Of a stretch of 56,934 bases of DNA, positions 32,589-40,620 are shown piece by piece. This DNA comes from Desulfobulbaceae bacterium. GTDB lineage: Bacteria > Desulfobacterota > Desulfobulbia > Desulfobulbales > Desulfocapsaceae. The stretch lies in the NCBI GenBank assembly GCA_011390165.1, contig JAABSV010000025.1, positions 1-56,934 of the forward strand, written 5' to 3'. Position 1 is the first letter of the stretch. Each line of letters starts with the position of its first letter. The notes under the pieces are model-generated. The model was given only the letters and a program-made list of their open reading frames with translations. It ran no database searches and was not told where the DNA came from. The position numbers and the translations under genes were made by a program.

Positions 32589-34058
32589 ATGGAAAGAAAA
32601 GCGGATATCGGCGTGGTTGGACTGGCGGTGATGGGGGAAAACCTGATCCTCAATATGGCCAGCAAGGGGTTTACCGTCGCCTGTTACAACCGGACGACCG
32701 CTAGGGTGAAGGAGTTTCTCGATGGCCGGGCCGCCGGCAAGAGTATCATCGGCTGTTACAGCGTCGGCGAACTTGTCGCCACCCTCTCCCGGCCGCGCAA
32801 GATACTCTGCATGATCAAGGCGGGTGCGCCGGTCGACCAGTTCCTCGCCCTGCTCACCCCCCATCTCGAGCCGGGTGACATCATCATCGATGGCGGCAAT
32901 TCCCACTTCGCCGACACCAGCCGCAGGGTGGCCGAGGCGGAACGGCAGGGCTTCCTCTATGTTGGCACCGGCATTTCCGGAGGAGAGGAGGGGGCTCTGC
33001 TCGGACCATCGATCATGCCCGGTGGCTCGGCGGCGGCCTGGGAGGCGGTTCGGCCGATCCTGCAGAAGATTTGCGCCTACACCGATTCCGGTGAGGCCTG
33101 CTGCGACTGGATCGGCGCAGGCGGTTCCGGCCATTTCGTCAAGATGGTCCATAATGGTATAGAATACGGCGATATGCAACTCATTGCCGAGACCTATCAG
33201 ATGCTCCGGGACGGTCTCGGGCTGAGCAATCAACAGTTGCAGGAGGTCTTTGGCCGCTGGAACGAAGGCCTGCTCGACTCCTATCTGATCGAAATTACCT
33301 CTGCCATTTTCGGGATGATGGACCAGGAGGGGGTGGCGGTGGTTGACCGGATACTTGACGCCGCCGGTCAGAAAGGGACGGGGAGGTGGACGGTGGCAAC
33401 GGCCCTGGAGGCGGGGCAGCCGCTCACCCTGATTGCTGAGGCAGTCTTTGCCCGCTCTCTTTCGGCAATGAAGGAGGAAAGAGTTGCCGCTTCCCGGCTG
33501 CTCACTGGCCCCGAGGCGGTGTTCGCCGGCGATCGGGCGGTAATGATCGCCGATCTCGAGCAGGCCCTCTACGCGGCCAAGATCGTCTCCTACGCCCAGG
33601 GCTTCCAGCTGATGCGGGCGGTGTCCGCCGAGAAGCAGTGGCGTATCGACCATGGCGGAGTAGCCCTCATGTGGCGGGGTGGCTGTATCATCCGTTCCGC
33701 CTTCCTCGGCAATATTCAACAGGCCTTTGCCGAGGAGGCCGGCCTGATCAACCTCCTCCTCGCCCCCTTCTTCAGCCAGGCCATCGAGCGGGCGCAGGGG
33801 GGGTGGCGGCGGGTAGTGGCGGCTTCTGCCCAACTGGGTATTCCCATGCCGGCGGTCAGTGCCGCCCTGGCCTACTACGACGGCTACCGCACTGCCAGGC
33901 TGCCCGCCAATCTTCTCCAGGCCCAGCGCGATTACTTCGGTGCCCATACCTACGAAAGGGTGGACAGCCCCCGAGGCCGGTTTTTCCATACCAACTGGAC
34001 CGGTCATGGCGGCTCGACAGTCTCCTCAAGCTACGGCCAGGGGAAAGCTTCTCCCTGA
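32589..34058 (+). CDS. gnd: 6-phosphogluconate dehydrogenase, decarboxylating
   Basis: A 489-residue enzyme converting 6-phosphogluconate to ribulose-5-phosphate and CO2. The motifs GLAVMGENL (NADP loop), DGGNSHFADT, GTGISGGEEGALLGPSIMPGG in two parts, and KMVHNGIEYGDMQLIAE (catalytic Lys and substrate-binding residues) are all present. The C-terminus FHTNWTG is the family end, with the Arg/His contributing to the neighbouring subunit. The length suits the long dimeric form. I chose ATG 32589 with AAAGGAG upstream; the frame is open further upstream without support. It lies 125 bp after zwf. Confidence 0.96.
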   Translation: MERKADIGVVGLAVMGENLILNMASKGFTVACYNRTTARVKEFLDGRAAGKSIIGCYSVGELVATLSRPRKILCMIKAGAPVDQFLALLTPHLEPGDIIIDGGNSHFADTSRRVAEAERQGFLYVGTGISGGEEGALLGPSIMPGGSAAAWEAVRPILQKICAYTDSGEACCDWIGAGGSGHFVKMVHNGIEYGDMQLIAETYQMLRDGLGLSNQQLQEVFGRWNEGLLDSYLIEITSAIFGMMDQEGVAVVDRILDAAGQKGTGRWTVATALEAGQPLTLIAEAVFARSLSAMKEERVAASRLLTGPEAVFAGDRAVMIADLEQALYAAKIVSYAQGFQLMRAVSAEKQWRIDHGGVALMWRGGCIIRSAFLGNIQQAFAEEAGLINLLLAPFFSQAIERAQGGWRRVVAASAQLGIPMPAVSAALAYYDGYRTARLPANLLQAQRDYFGAHTYERVDSPRGRFFHTNWTGHGGSTVSSSYGQGKASP

Positions 34059-34078
34059 GGCTAGTTGATCGGCGGTAC

Positions 34079-34132
34079 GTTGTTTTCCTTCGTCTTCATT
34101 TTGAACGAAAATTCGAATTTTTCGAGGCAGCC
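34079..34132 (+). repeat. Dispersed repeat A, partial copy 3
   Basis: 54 bp matching the right end of repeat A (TTGTTTTC, CATTTTGAACG, ATTCGAATTTTTC, GGCAGCCT), including the right terminal repeat. The left half is absent. Confidence 0.8.
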
Positions 34133-34142
34133 TGTAGCTTGT

Positions 34143-34192
34143 CGGCCAATTAACGGCCAATTAACGGCCAACTAACGGCCAACTGACGACCA
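34143..34192 (+). repeat. 11-bp tandem repeat array
   Basis: Two perfect units of CGGCCAATTAA, then CGGCCAACTAA and CGGCCAACTGA, and a decayed fifth. Confidence 0.85.
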
Positions 34193-34382
34193 GCCGCAAC
34201 CAGCGAGCGACAGCTTCGTAACCAGCTTGCGCCGACGGCAGTTGTCGCCGGCGAAACGGTTTGCGCCACCGGCAAAAGAGGAGTAGTATTGGCTGCTCCA
34301 GGGCAAAAAAGCAAACAGTCGGCTTGCCATTTCTGCCGCTTTCCTGTCAGCTCCTCAACCCAATCAGTTATCCGAAGCCACC

Positions 34383-34907
34383 ATGAGCGAACGTAAATAT
34401 GCCTTTTCCTGGGACCTTATCGGCGATATTGAACTGGGCCGGCCAAATCTTGGCCCGACCACCCGCATCGAGGTGTACCGCCTCCTTCAGTTCGTTTTCC
34501 GGGATGTCCTTGAGCAGCGTTTCGGCAGCGAGGTGACCGACGAGTTGTTTTATGCGGCGGGGAAGATTGCCGGTAACGAGTTTTACAAAAAATTCTGCAG
34601 CGGCACCAACGACATCAACGAATTTGTCGCCACCCTGCAGAGTGTCCTGCGGGAACTGGGGATCGGCATCATGCGGGTGGAGTCGGCGGATATCGAACGG
34701 GGCTCCTTTGTGATCACCATCTCCGAAGACCTCGACTGCTCCGGCCTGCCGGAGTTGGACTTCGAGGTGTGCGTCTACGACGAGGGTTTTATCGCCGGCC
34801 TGATGGAGAGCTTCACCGGTAAAAAGTTCAGGGTTAAGGAGGTTGACTGCTGGTGTACCGGTGATCGGACCTGCCGCTTCACCGCCGATGTGGTGGCGGA
34901 CAATTGA
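34383..34907 (+). CDS. V4R-domain sensor protein
   Basis: A 174-residue protein of the V4R (4-vinyl reductase) small-molecule-binding family. The C-terminal part has the conserved Cys/Trp signature DCWCTGDRTCRF; the middle has EVCVYDEGFIAGLMES. V4R domains bind small hydrophobic molecules or metals and often sit on regulators. Its stop overlaps the TTG start of a diguanylate cyclase as TTGA, so it is probably the sensory subunit for that enzyme, supplied as a separate protein. The ribosome binding site is poor (GAAGCCACC). Confidence 0.8.
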   Translation: MSERKYAFSWDLIGDIELGRPNLGPTTRIEVYRLLQFVFRDVLEQRFGSEVTDELFYAAGKIAGNEFYKKFCSGTNDINEFVATLQSVLRELGIGIMRVESADIERGSFVITISEDLDCSGLPELDFEVCVYDEGFIAGLMESFTGKKFRVKEVDCWCTGDRTCRFTADVVADN

Positions 34908-36259
34908 GTGCCGATCTCGGGCCGGCGCTGGCCCTTCTCCACCGGCTGATCAACGACAAAAACGCCCCGGAAAACTGCCCGGAGCACTTTGCCGCCGACA
35001 GCGAGCTGTGCCGGTTGTATGACGATCTGGCCAAGATCCGCCAGGCCTTCATCGCCCTTGCCGCCGGTGACCTTGACCGGAGGATTACCCTGAAGGGCTA
35101 CCTGGCCGGGGTGGTCAAGACCCTGCAGGCCAATCTGAAACACCTCACCTGGCAAACCCAGATGATCGCCTCCGGTGATTTCAGCCAGCGTCTCGACTTT
35201 ATGGGGGATTTTTCCAAAGCCTTCAACTCGATGACCGAGCAGCTGGCCAGCTCTTCGCGGATCATCAGGGAAAAGGAGGCCGAACTGCAGGCCATCAACG
35301 CCGGCCTCTCCCAGGAAATTGCCGCCCGCCGGCAGGCCCAGGCGGCTCTTGCCGAGAGTGAGGCCCACTACCGCAACCTCACCGAGAACATGCAGGATGT
35401 GGTCTGGGTACTCGATGCCGGCACCCTCCGCTTCACCTATATCAGCCCGTCGGTGGTCCAGTTGCGTGGCTACCGGCCTGAAGAAATTCTCGCCGCCCCT
35501 CTGGAGGCGGCCCTCACCGCCGCCTCTGCCGCCGAGGTGCGGGCGATGGTGGACGCGGCCCTGGTCGAGTACCGGGCCGGCAGGGGACTCCCCGCCGGCT
35601 ATACCACCGCCGAGGTGGAGCAACCCTGCAAGGACGGAAGCAGTGTCTGGACCGAGGTGGTCACCCACTGGGTGGTCAACGACCGCAGTGGGGCGCCAGA
35701 GGTCCATGGCGTCACCCGGGACATTACCGAGCGGCGGGCCTTCCAGGAGGAGTTGCGGCGGCAGGCGACCATCGACGAATTGACCGGCACCTTCAACCGT
35801 CGCCACTTTCTGGCCGGCGCCGAGATGGAGGTGCATCGCTGTGTGCGGCATGGCCCGCCCCTGTCGCTGCTCATGCTCGATATCGACCATTTCAAGCAGG
35901 TCAACGACACCTTCGGCCACGCCGTCGGCGATCTGGCCCTGCAGGCGGTGGCCGCCGCCCTCACCAGGCTGCTCCGTCGCACCGACAGCCTCGGCCGCCT
36001 GGGCGGTGAGGAGTTTGCTCTGCTGCTGGTGGAGACCGATCTGGGCACGGCGGAGGTTGTTGCCGAACGGTTCCGGGCGGAGGTGGCGGCAATCGATCTC
36101 CACACCGACGATGGCCGGCCGGTCCCCCTGCGGGTGAGTATCGGGGTCACCGAGTATCGGCCGGTGGCCGACACCATGTCAATGATGCTGTTTCGCGCCG
36201 ATCAAGGACTCTACCAGGCCAAGAAGGGCGGCCGTAACCGGGTGGTCAGCGTTCCCTGA
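34904..36259 (+). CDS. HAMP/PAS-type diguanylate cyclase
   Basis: A 451-residue cytoplasmic protein: a HAMP-like helical segment without membrane helices (about 45-125), a coiled coil, a PAS domain (about 150-280) and a GGDEF domain with GGEEF at 367-371 and the inhibitory RxxD (RRTD) five residues before. DELTGTFNRRHFL and LDIDHFKQVNDTFGH are the metal and GTP motifs. It should synthesise c-di-GMP. The start is a rare TTG coupled to the V4R gene stop; no better start exists nearby. The HAMP-like part may receive the V4R signal by protein contact. Confidence 0.9.
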   Translation: MSADLGPALALLHRLINDKNAPENCPEHFAADSELCRLYDDLAKIRQAFIALAAGDLDRRITLKGYLAGVVKTLQANLKHLTWQTQMIASGDFSQRLDFMGDFSKAFNSMTEQLASSSRIIREKEAELQAINAGLSQEIAARRQAQAALAESEAHYRNLTENMQDVVWVLDAGTLRFTYISPSVVQLRGYRPEEILAAPLEAALTAASAAEVRAMVDAALVEYRAGRGLPAGYTTAEVEQPCKDGSSVWTEVVTHWVVNDRSGAPEVHGVTRDITERRAFQEELRRQATIDELTGTFNRRHFLAGAEMEVHRCVRHGPPLSLLMLDIDHFKQVNDTFGHAVGDLALQAVAAALTRLLRRTDSLGRLGGEEFALLLVETDLGTAEVVAERFRAEVAAIDLHTDDGRPVPLRVSIGVTEYRPVADTMSMMLFRADQGLYQAKKGGRNRVVSVP

Positions 36260-36293
36260 CCACTGTCTCCCACCCATTTTTCCACATTTTCCC

Positions 36294-37322
36294 TCAGTTG
36301 ACCTCTGCCGGCAGGCGGGTAATCTGCCCCTCGGGGATATCCAGGACCACCGATTTTCCCGGCGGGAAGGGGGGCTGGCCCCTGCGGTGCGGGTCGTCCA
36401 CCAGGATCAGCTGCTCTTCCACCTCCACCCCGTAGCGGATGATACTGCCGAGAAACTCCAGATGGCGGACCGTGCCGGCAAGGCGGCGGCAGCCGTCGAT
36501 GGCCGGGGTGTCGGCGGCGGCGATGGCCAGGGCCTGCGGCCGGAACACGAGGTGCCGACCCTGCTCCGGCAGGACGTTGGCGGTGCCGAGAAAACCGGCG
36601 ACAAAGAGGTTGGCCGGCTGGTCGTAGAGTTCCATCGGCGTCCCGACCTGCTGGATGATGCCGTTGTCGAGCACCGCCATCCGGTCGGAGGTGGTATTTG
36701 CCTCCTCCTGATCGTGGGTGACGAAGATGGTGGTCAGCTGCAGCTTCTGCTGCAGTTCGCGGATCTCCCGGCGCATCTGGACGCGCAGGTTGGCATCGAG
36801 ATTGGAGAGGGGCTCGTCCAGGAGGAGCACCTTGGGGCGGACGACAATGGTCCGGGCCAGGGCGATGCGCTGCTGCTGGCCGCCGGAGAGCTGGGCCGGT
36901 CGACGCTCGGCGAGGTGGCGCAGGCCGACCAGATCGAGGGCCTCATCCACCCGTCGGGCGATCTCCGCCCTGGCCACCCGCCGCTCTTCCAGACCGAAGG
37001 CGATATTGCGGCGGACGGTGAAATGCGGCCAGAGGGCGTAGCTCTGGAAGACCATGCCGACATCCCGCTTCCACGGGGGCAGGTTAGCGATATCCTGGCC
37101 GTTGATCAGGATCCTTCCCCGGGGTTTCGGGCCAAAGCCGGCCACCGCCCGCAGCAGGGTCGACTTGCCCGAGCCGGATGGGCCGAGAAAGGCGAAGAAC
37201 TCCCCTTCGGCAATCTCCAGGTTGACCCCTCTCAGCACCTCGGTGTTGCCAAATGACAGGGAAAGGTTGTCGATCACCACCCCGTCTCTCTGTCCCCTTT
37301 GTCCTTCCTGGATAGCGCTCAT
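36294..37322 (-). CDS. ABC transporter ATPase of the FbpC/AfuC type
   Basis: A 342-residue ATPase. Walker A is GPSGSGKST at 47-55, the signature is LSGGQQQRIALAR, Walker B is VLLLDEPLSNLD, and the H-loop is FVTHDQEEA. A C-terminal regulatory beta domain (about 240-342) is typical of the Fbp/Pot class. The start overlaps the permease stop by 4 bp (ATGA). It energises the import system encoded upstream. Family members have been called iron transporters, but the AfuABC branch takes up sugar phosphates; the adjacent PgtABC-like sensor supports the latter. Confidence 0.92.
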   Translation of the reverse strand: MSAIQEGQRGQRDGVVIDNLSLSFGNTEVLRGVNLEIAEGEFFAFLGPSGSGKSTLLRAVAGFGPKPRGRILINGQDIANLPPWKRDVGMVFQSYALWPHFTVRRNIAFGLEERRVARAEIARRVDEALDLVGLRHLAERRPAQLSGGQQQRIALARTIVVRPKVLLLDEPLSNLDANLRVQMRREIRELQQKLQLTTIFVTHDQEEANTTSDRMAVLDNGIIQQVGTPMELYDQPANLFVAGFLGTANVLPEQGRHLVFRPQALAIAAADTPAIDGCRRLAGTVRHLEFLGSIIRYGVEVEEQLILVDDPHRRGQPPFPPGKSVVLDIPEGQITRLPAEVN

Positions 37323-39034
37323 TGCTGTTCCTCCGCGACAATGGCGGCCGCGCTGTTTTGGCTATGGCCGCGTTCGATAATGCGATGGGAGATATAGGTG
37401 GCAAGCCCGACGAAGAAGACCGCCAGCATCCCCAGGGCGGCGCCGGGGCCCCGTCCGGCGGCTGACTGCATGAACTCATAGATCCCGTAGGCGAGCGGGG
37501 CATCCGACTCCCTGGCCACCAGCATGATGGTCGCCGAAAGTTCGACGGCGGCGGTGGCAAAGCTGGTGACGAAGCCGGCCAGGATACCGCCGGTCATCAG
37601 CGGTACGACGATCCGGCGGACGGTGCGCATCTTGGTGGCGCCGAGGTTCTCGGCGGCCTCCTCAAGGGCGACACTCACCTGCTGGATGGCGGCGGTACAG
37701 GCGCGCAGGGCGTAGGGGAGCCGGCGGATGGTCATGGCGACGACGATGATCACCCACCAGGAGGCAAGCGGCAGATCGACAAAGGGGACAGTGAAGCTGT
37801 GGTAGGTACGGAGATAACCGATGCCGAGCACCACCCCGGGAACGGCCAGGGCCGCCGAGGCGCCGTAATCGAGCCACTTGCGGCCGGGCAGGCCGGTGCG
37901 CCAGACCACATAGACGATGGCGGTGGCGAGAATCACGTCGATCAGCGCCGCCAGACCGGCGTAGAGCAGGGTGTTGCTGATGTACTGGCTGGCGTGGGAG
38001 AAGACGGTGACATAGTGCTGGAGGGTGTAGCCGTCGGGGAGAACGGCATAAGACCAGATGGTGCCGATGGAGAGGAGGCTCAGACCGATATGGGGGGAGA
38101 GGACCAGGAGGAGAATGAGGATCACCACCGCATAGCAGCCGGCCTTCTCCCAGGGGCGCAGGTCGCGGCGCATCAGCCCGCCTCCCCCCTTCTGGGTGGT
38201 GGCGTAGTCTTTGCCCTTCAGGGCGAGGAGGGAAAACCACAGCGACAGCAGGGAGAAGCCGACCAGGATCACCGAAATGACGTAGCCCATGGGGTCGGAG
38301 ATCCCCACCGAGGAGATGCGCAGATAGGCCTGCGGGGCCAGCATGGTGTTGACGTTGAGCAGCAGCGGGGTGCCCAGGTCGTCAAACACCTTGATGAAGA
38401 CCAGGGCGGCACCGGCAACGAAGCCGGGCATCGCCAGCGGGAAGACGATCCGCCGGAAGAGGCGGAAGCCGGAACAGCCGAGGTTTTGCGCCGACTCCTC
38501 CATGGCCCGGTCGATGTTGTTCAGGGCCGCCGAGAGGTTGATCAGGATGAAGGGGAAGTAGTGGATGCTCTCGACGAAGATCACCCCGTTCAGCCCTTCC
38601 ATGAAGGGGATGGTAAAGCCAAAATAGCGGTCGAGGAGGAGGTTGACTGAACCGTTGGCGCCAAAGAGGAGCTGCATCGCCACCGCTCCGACAAAGGGGG
38701 GCATGATCAGGGGGATGATGCCCAGGGTCTGGATCAGTGCCGCCCCGCCGAAGTTGAAGCGGGTGGTGAAGTAGGAGAGGGGGACGGCGATCACGGTGGC
38801 CATCAGCACCGACATGGTGGCGACGTAGAAGGAGTTGACGAAAGATTCCCGGAACAGGGAGTTGCCAAAAAAATCGACGAAGTTGATCAGGGTCGGGGCA
38901 CCGCTATGGGGGTCCTGGAAGGCCACCTGGATCACCCGCAGGACGGGGAAGACCAGGAAGAGCACGAGAAACAGGGCGATCAGCAGCCCGACGATGGCCG
39001 GTGTTCGCAGACTGGATGAGCCGGAAGCGGGCAT
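37319..39034 (-). CDS. ABC transporter permease, two fused membrane halves (FbpB/AfuB type)
   Basis: A 571-residue permease with two repeated halves of about six helices each. Each half has the EAA loop that contacts the ATPase (about EESAQNLGCSGFRLFRRIVFP and EEAAENLGATKMRTVRRIVVP). A single double-length permease is normal for the Fbp/Afu class. GGAGG precedes the ATG. It is in operon order: binding protein, permease, ATPase. Confidence 0.92.
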   Translation of the reverse strand: MPASGSSSLRTPAIVGLLIALFLVLFLVFPVLRVIQVAFQDPHSGAPTLINFVDFFGNSLFRESFVNSFYVATMSVLMATVIAVPLSYFTTRFNFGGAALIQTLGIIPLIMPPFVGAVAMQLLFGANGSVNLLLDRYFGFTIPFMEGLNGVIFVESIHYFPFILINLSAALNNIDRAMEESAQNLGCSGFRLFRRIVFPLAMPGFVAGAALVFIKVFDDLGTPLLLNVNTMLAPQAYLRISSVGISDPMGYVISVILVGFSLLSLWFSLLALKGKDYATTQKGGGGLMRRDLRPWEKAGCYAVVILILLLVLSPHIGLSLLSIGTIWSYAVLPDGYTLQHYVTVFSHASQYISNTLLYAGLAALIDVILATAIVYVVWRTGLPGRKWLDYGASAALAVPGVVLGIGYLRTYHSFTVPFVDLPLASWWVIIVVAMTIRRLPYALRACTAAIQQVSVALEEAAENLGATKMRTVRRIVVPLMTGGILAGFVTSFATAAVELSATIMLVARESDAPLAYGIYEFMQSAAGRGPGAALGMLAVFFVGLATYISHRIIERGHSQNSAAAIVAEEQQ

Positions 39035-39132
39035 GGGTGTCCTCCAGGCAGAAACAGCGGTTGGCGAGCGGGTGGCTCCCCGCTTCGCCGATGGCGACGG
39101 AGCGGGGAGGGTGGGGCGGCTGGCGGCGGGAA

Positions 39133-40470
39133 TCAGAGCATTGCTTTCGCCTGCTCGGCCAGTTCTCTGGCTTTGCCGTAATTGGCCCGCACCTCGACAT
39201 CCCAGGCCTGTTCGATCTCCGCCTGGCGGCCGGTGGCCTGGTCCTCGGCCTTCTTCCGCTTTTTCTTGAAGATGCCGTTGAACTCAGCGGAACTGGCGGT
39301 GGCGGCGTCGATGGGCACCTTGCCCACCAGCCCTCTGGCCTCGGCGACCAGTGCCGCGGCAGCAGGGTTCTCCTTGCCCTGCAGGGCGGTCTCGGCGGCG
39401 TGGATCGCCTTGGTGGCGGCAACCAGGTCGTCCATCCGGTAGGTGATCATCACGTCGAAGAGGGCACTGACCACGTTGTAGCGGCTCTTCGACAGGTCGA
39501 GGTCAAACTTCACCGCCGCACCGATGGAGGAGTCGGTAAAGGGGTTGGGGAAGCCGGCCGGGGCCTTGGCGTAGATCTCCGGGTTGACCGGCAGGCGCAT
39601 GATCTTCGGGTCGAGGAGGAGTTCCTGCCCCTCGACGGAGAGGAGATATTCGACGAACTCCTCGGCGGCGCTCTGGTTTGGGGCGTTCTTGACGATGGCG
39701 ACGTTCCCCGGTACCAGGGTGGTCACCGTCGGGTAGAGGAAATCCACCGGGAAGCCGGAGGCCTTGGAAGAGAGGCCGAAGAAGTCGATGACGATGCCGA
39801 TACCGAACTGGCCACTGTTCACCCCGTCGGGGACGCCGAAACTGCGCTCGGAAACGGTCTTGAAGTTACCGGCGATCGCCTTCCATTCCGCCCAGCCCTC
39901 TTCCCAGCCCAACCCCTGCAGGACGGTCTCGACGGTCAAGTGGGTGGTGCCGGAACGGGAGGGGGAGCTCATCCCGACATGGCCGAAGTAGACCGGGTCC
40001 TTGAGGTCGGCCCATTCTTTGGCGACAGGGAGTTTTTTCGCCTCCATATATCTGGTATTCCACATGATACCGTAACCGGAGGCGGCAAAGCCGACGTAGT
40101 AGCCGTCCGGGTCGTTGATCGGGAAAGCGCCGACCTTGTCGGGAATCCCTGCTGCCTTCGGCCGATACTGGACGAGCAGTTTGTCACCTTTGAGCACCTC
40201 GAAGGCATCCGGGGCGGAGGCCCAGAAGATGTCGGAGGTGTTGCTGCCGGCGGTCTCCTCCAGGTACTTGATGCCGGCATTGGTGTTCTTGTTGAGCACC
40301 TCGACCTTGAGGCCGGGGTTCTTCTTCTCAAAGGCGGTGGCGAAGACTGCGGTGAGGTCTTTCGGGAACGAGGTGACGATGGTCAGATTCCCCTCCGCCG
40401 CCAGAACCGGCGTCGCGAGGATGGCCAGGGCGCCTGCCGCCAGGGTGAACAGCGCACTTTTTTTGCTCAT
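39133..40470 (-). CDS. ABC transporter periplasmic binding protein (AfuA/FbpA-like)
   Basis: A 445-residue binding protein with signal peptide (ALFTLAAGALAILATPVLA) and a mature start LTIVTSFPKDL. The motifs [36 protein letters not shown] and FLYPTVTTLVP recur in the sensor binding protein at 43942-45345, so the two are paralogues. The Tyr pair used for Fe3+ by FbpA is not evident. It is the first gene of the ABC operon. AGGAG precedes the ATG and a sigma-54 promoter lies about 55 bp upstream. A C-terminal extension of about 100 residues (from VVSALFDVMITYR) is helical and longer than in FbpA. Confidence 0.92.
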   Translation of the reverse strand: MSKKSALFTLAAGALAILATPVLAAEGNLTIVTSFPKDLTAVFATAFEKKNPGLKVEVLNKNTNAGIKYLEETAGSNTSDIFWASAPDAFEVLKGDKLLVQYRPKAAGIPDKVGAFPINDPDGYYVGFAASGYGIMWNTRYMEAKKLPVAKEWADLKDPVYFGHVGMSSPSRSGTTHLTVETVLQGLGWEEGWAEWKAIAGNFKTVSERSFGVPDGVNSGQFGIGIVIDFFGLSSKASGFPVDFLYPTVTTLVPGNVAIVKNAPNQSAAEEFVEYLLSVEGQELLLDPKIMRLPVNPEIYAKAPAGFPNPFTDSSIGAAVKFDLDLSKSRYNVVSALFDVMITYRMDDLVAATKAIHAAETALQGKENPAAAALVAEARGLVGKVPIDAATASSAEFNGIFKKKRKKAEDQATGRQAEIEQAWDVEVRANYGKARELAEQAKAML

Positions 40471-40524
40471 AGCCTTGTCTCCTGAGGTTGTCCCACCGGA
40501 TATCGGCAGGTTTTGTCGAGGAGT

Positions 40525-40540
40525 AGCAAAGACTGTGCCG
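40525..40540 (-). promoter_or_regulatory. Sigma-54 promoter of the ABC operon
   Basis: On the minus strand CGGCAC-AGTCT-TTGCT fits the -24/-12 consensus TGGCAC-N5-TTGCW with one mismatch, and has the required ten bases between GG and GC. It lies about 55 bp before the binding-protein ATG. The adjacent gene encodes a sigma-54 activator. Confidence 0.8.
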
Positions 40541-40572
40541 TGCAGCTAACTGCTTGATTTGTTGTGGAGGTT

Positions 40573-40620
40573 GTTTCCCGGCAGGGGTCTTTTCGGGCAA
40601 CAAATGACTCAACCGGGAAC
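40573..40620 (-). promoter_or_regulatory. Candidate activator-binding inverted repeat
   Basis: GTTTCCCGG (40573-40581) and CCGGGAAC (40613-40620) form an inverted repeat about 40 bp centre to centre, some 30-80 bp upstream of the sigma-54 promoter. This is a normal position for an enhancer of the NtrC class. The far half overlaps the end of the activator gene. Confidence 0.4.

Larger units (their letters stand above)
34059..34382. other. Intergenic region with partial repeat A and 11-bp array
   Basis: This 324-base space holds the right half of repeat A (34079-34132) and, directly after it, a tandem array (34143-34192). Nothing coding is supported. Confidence 0.6.

Noticed and set aside
36294..40470. 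Ferric iron (FbpABC) uptake system
   Set aside because: Sequence class fits, but the adjacent PgtABC-like regulators, the paralogous sensor protein and the lack of an evident iron-binding Tyr pair favour organophosphate uptake. Iron is not excluded.
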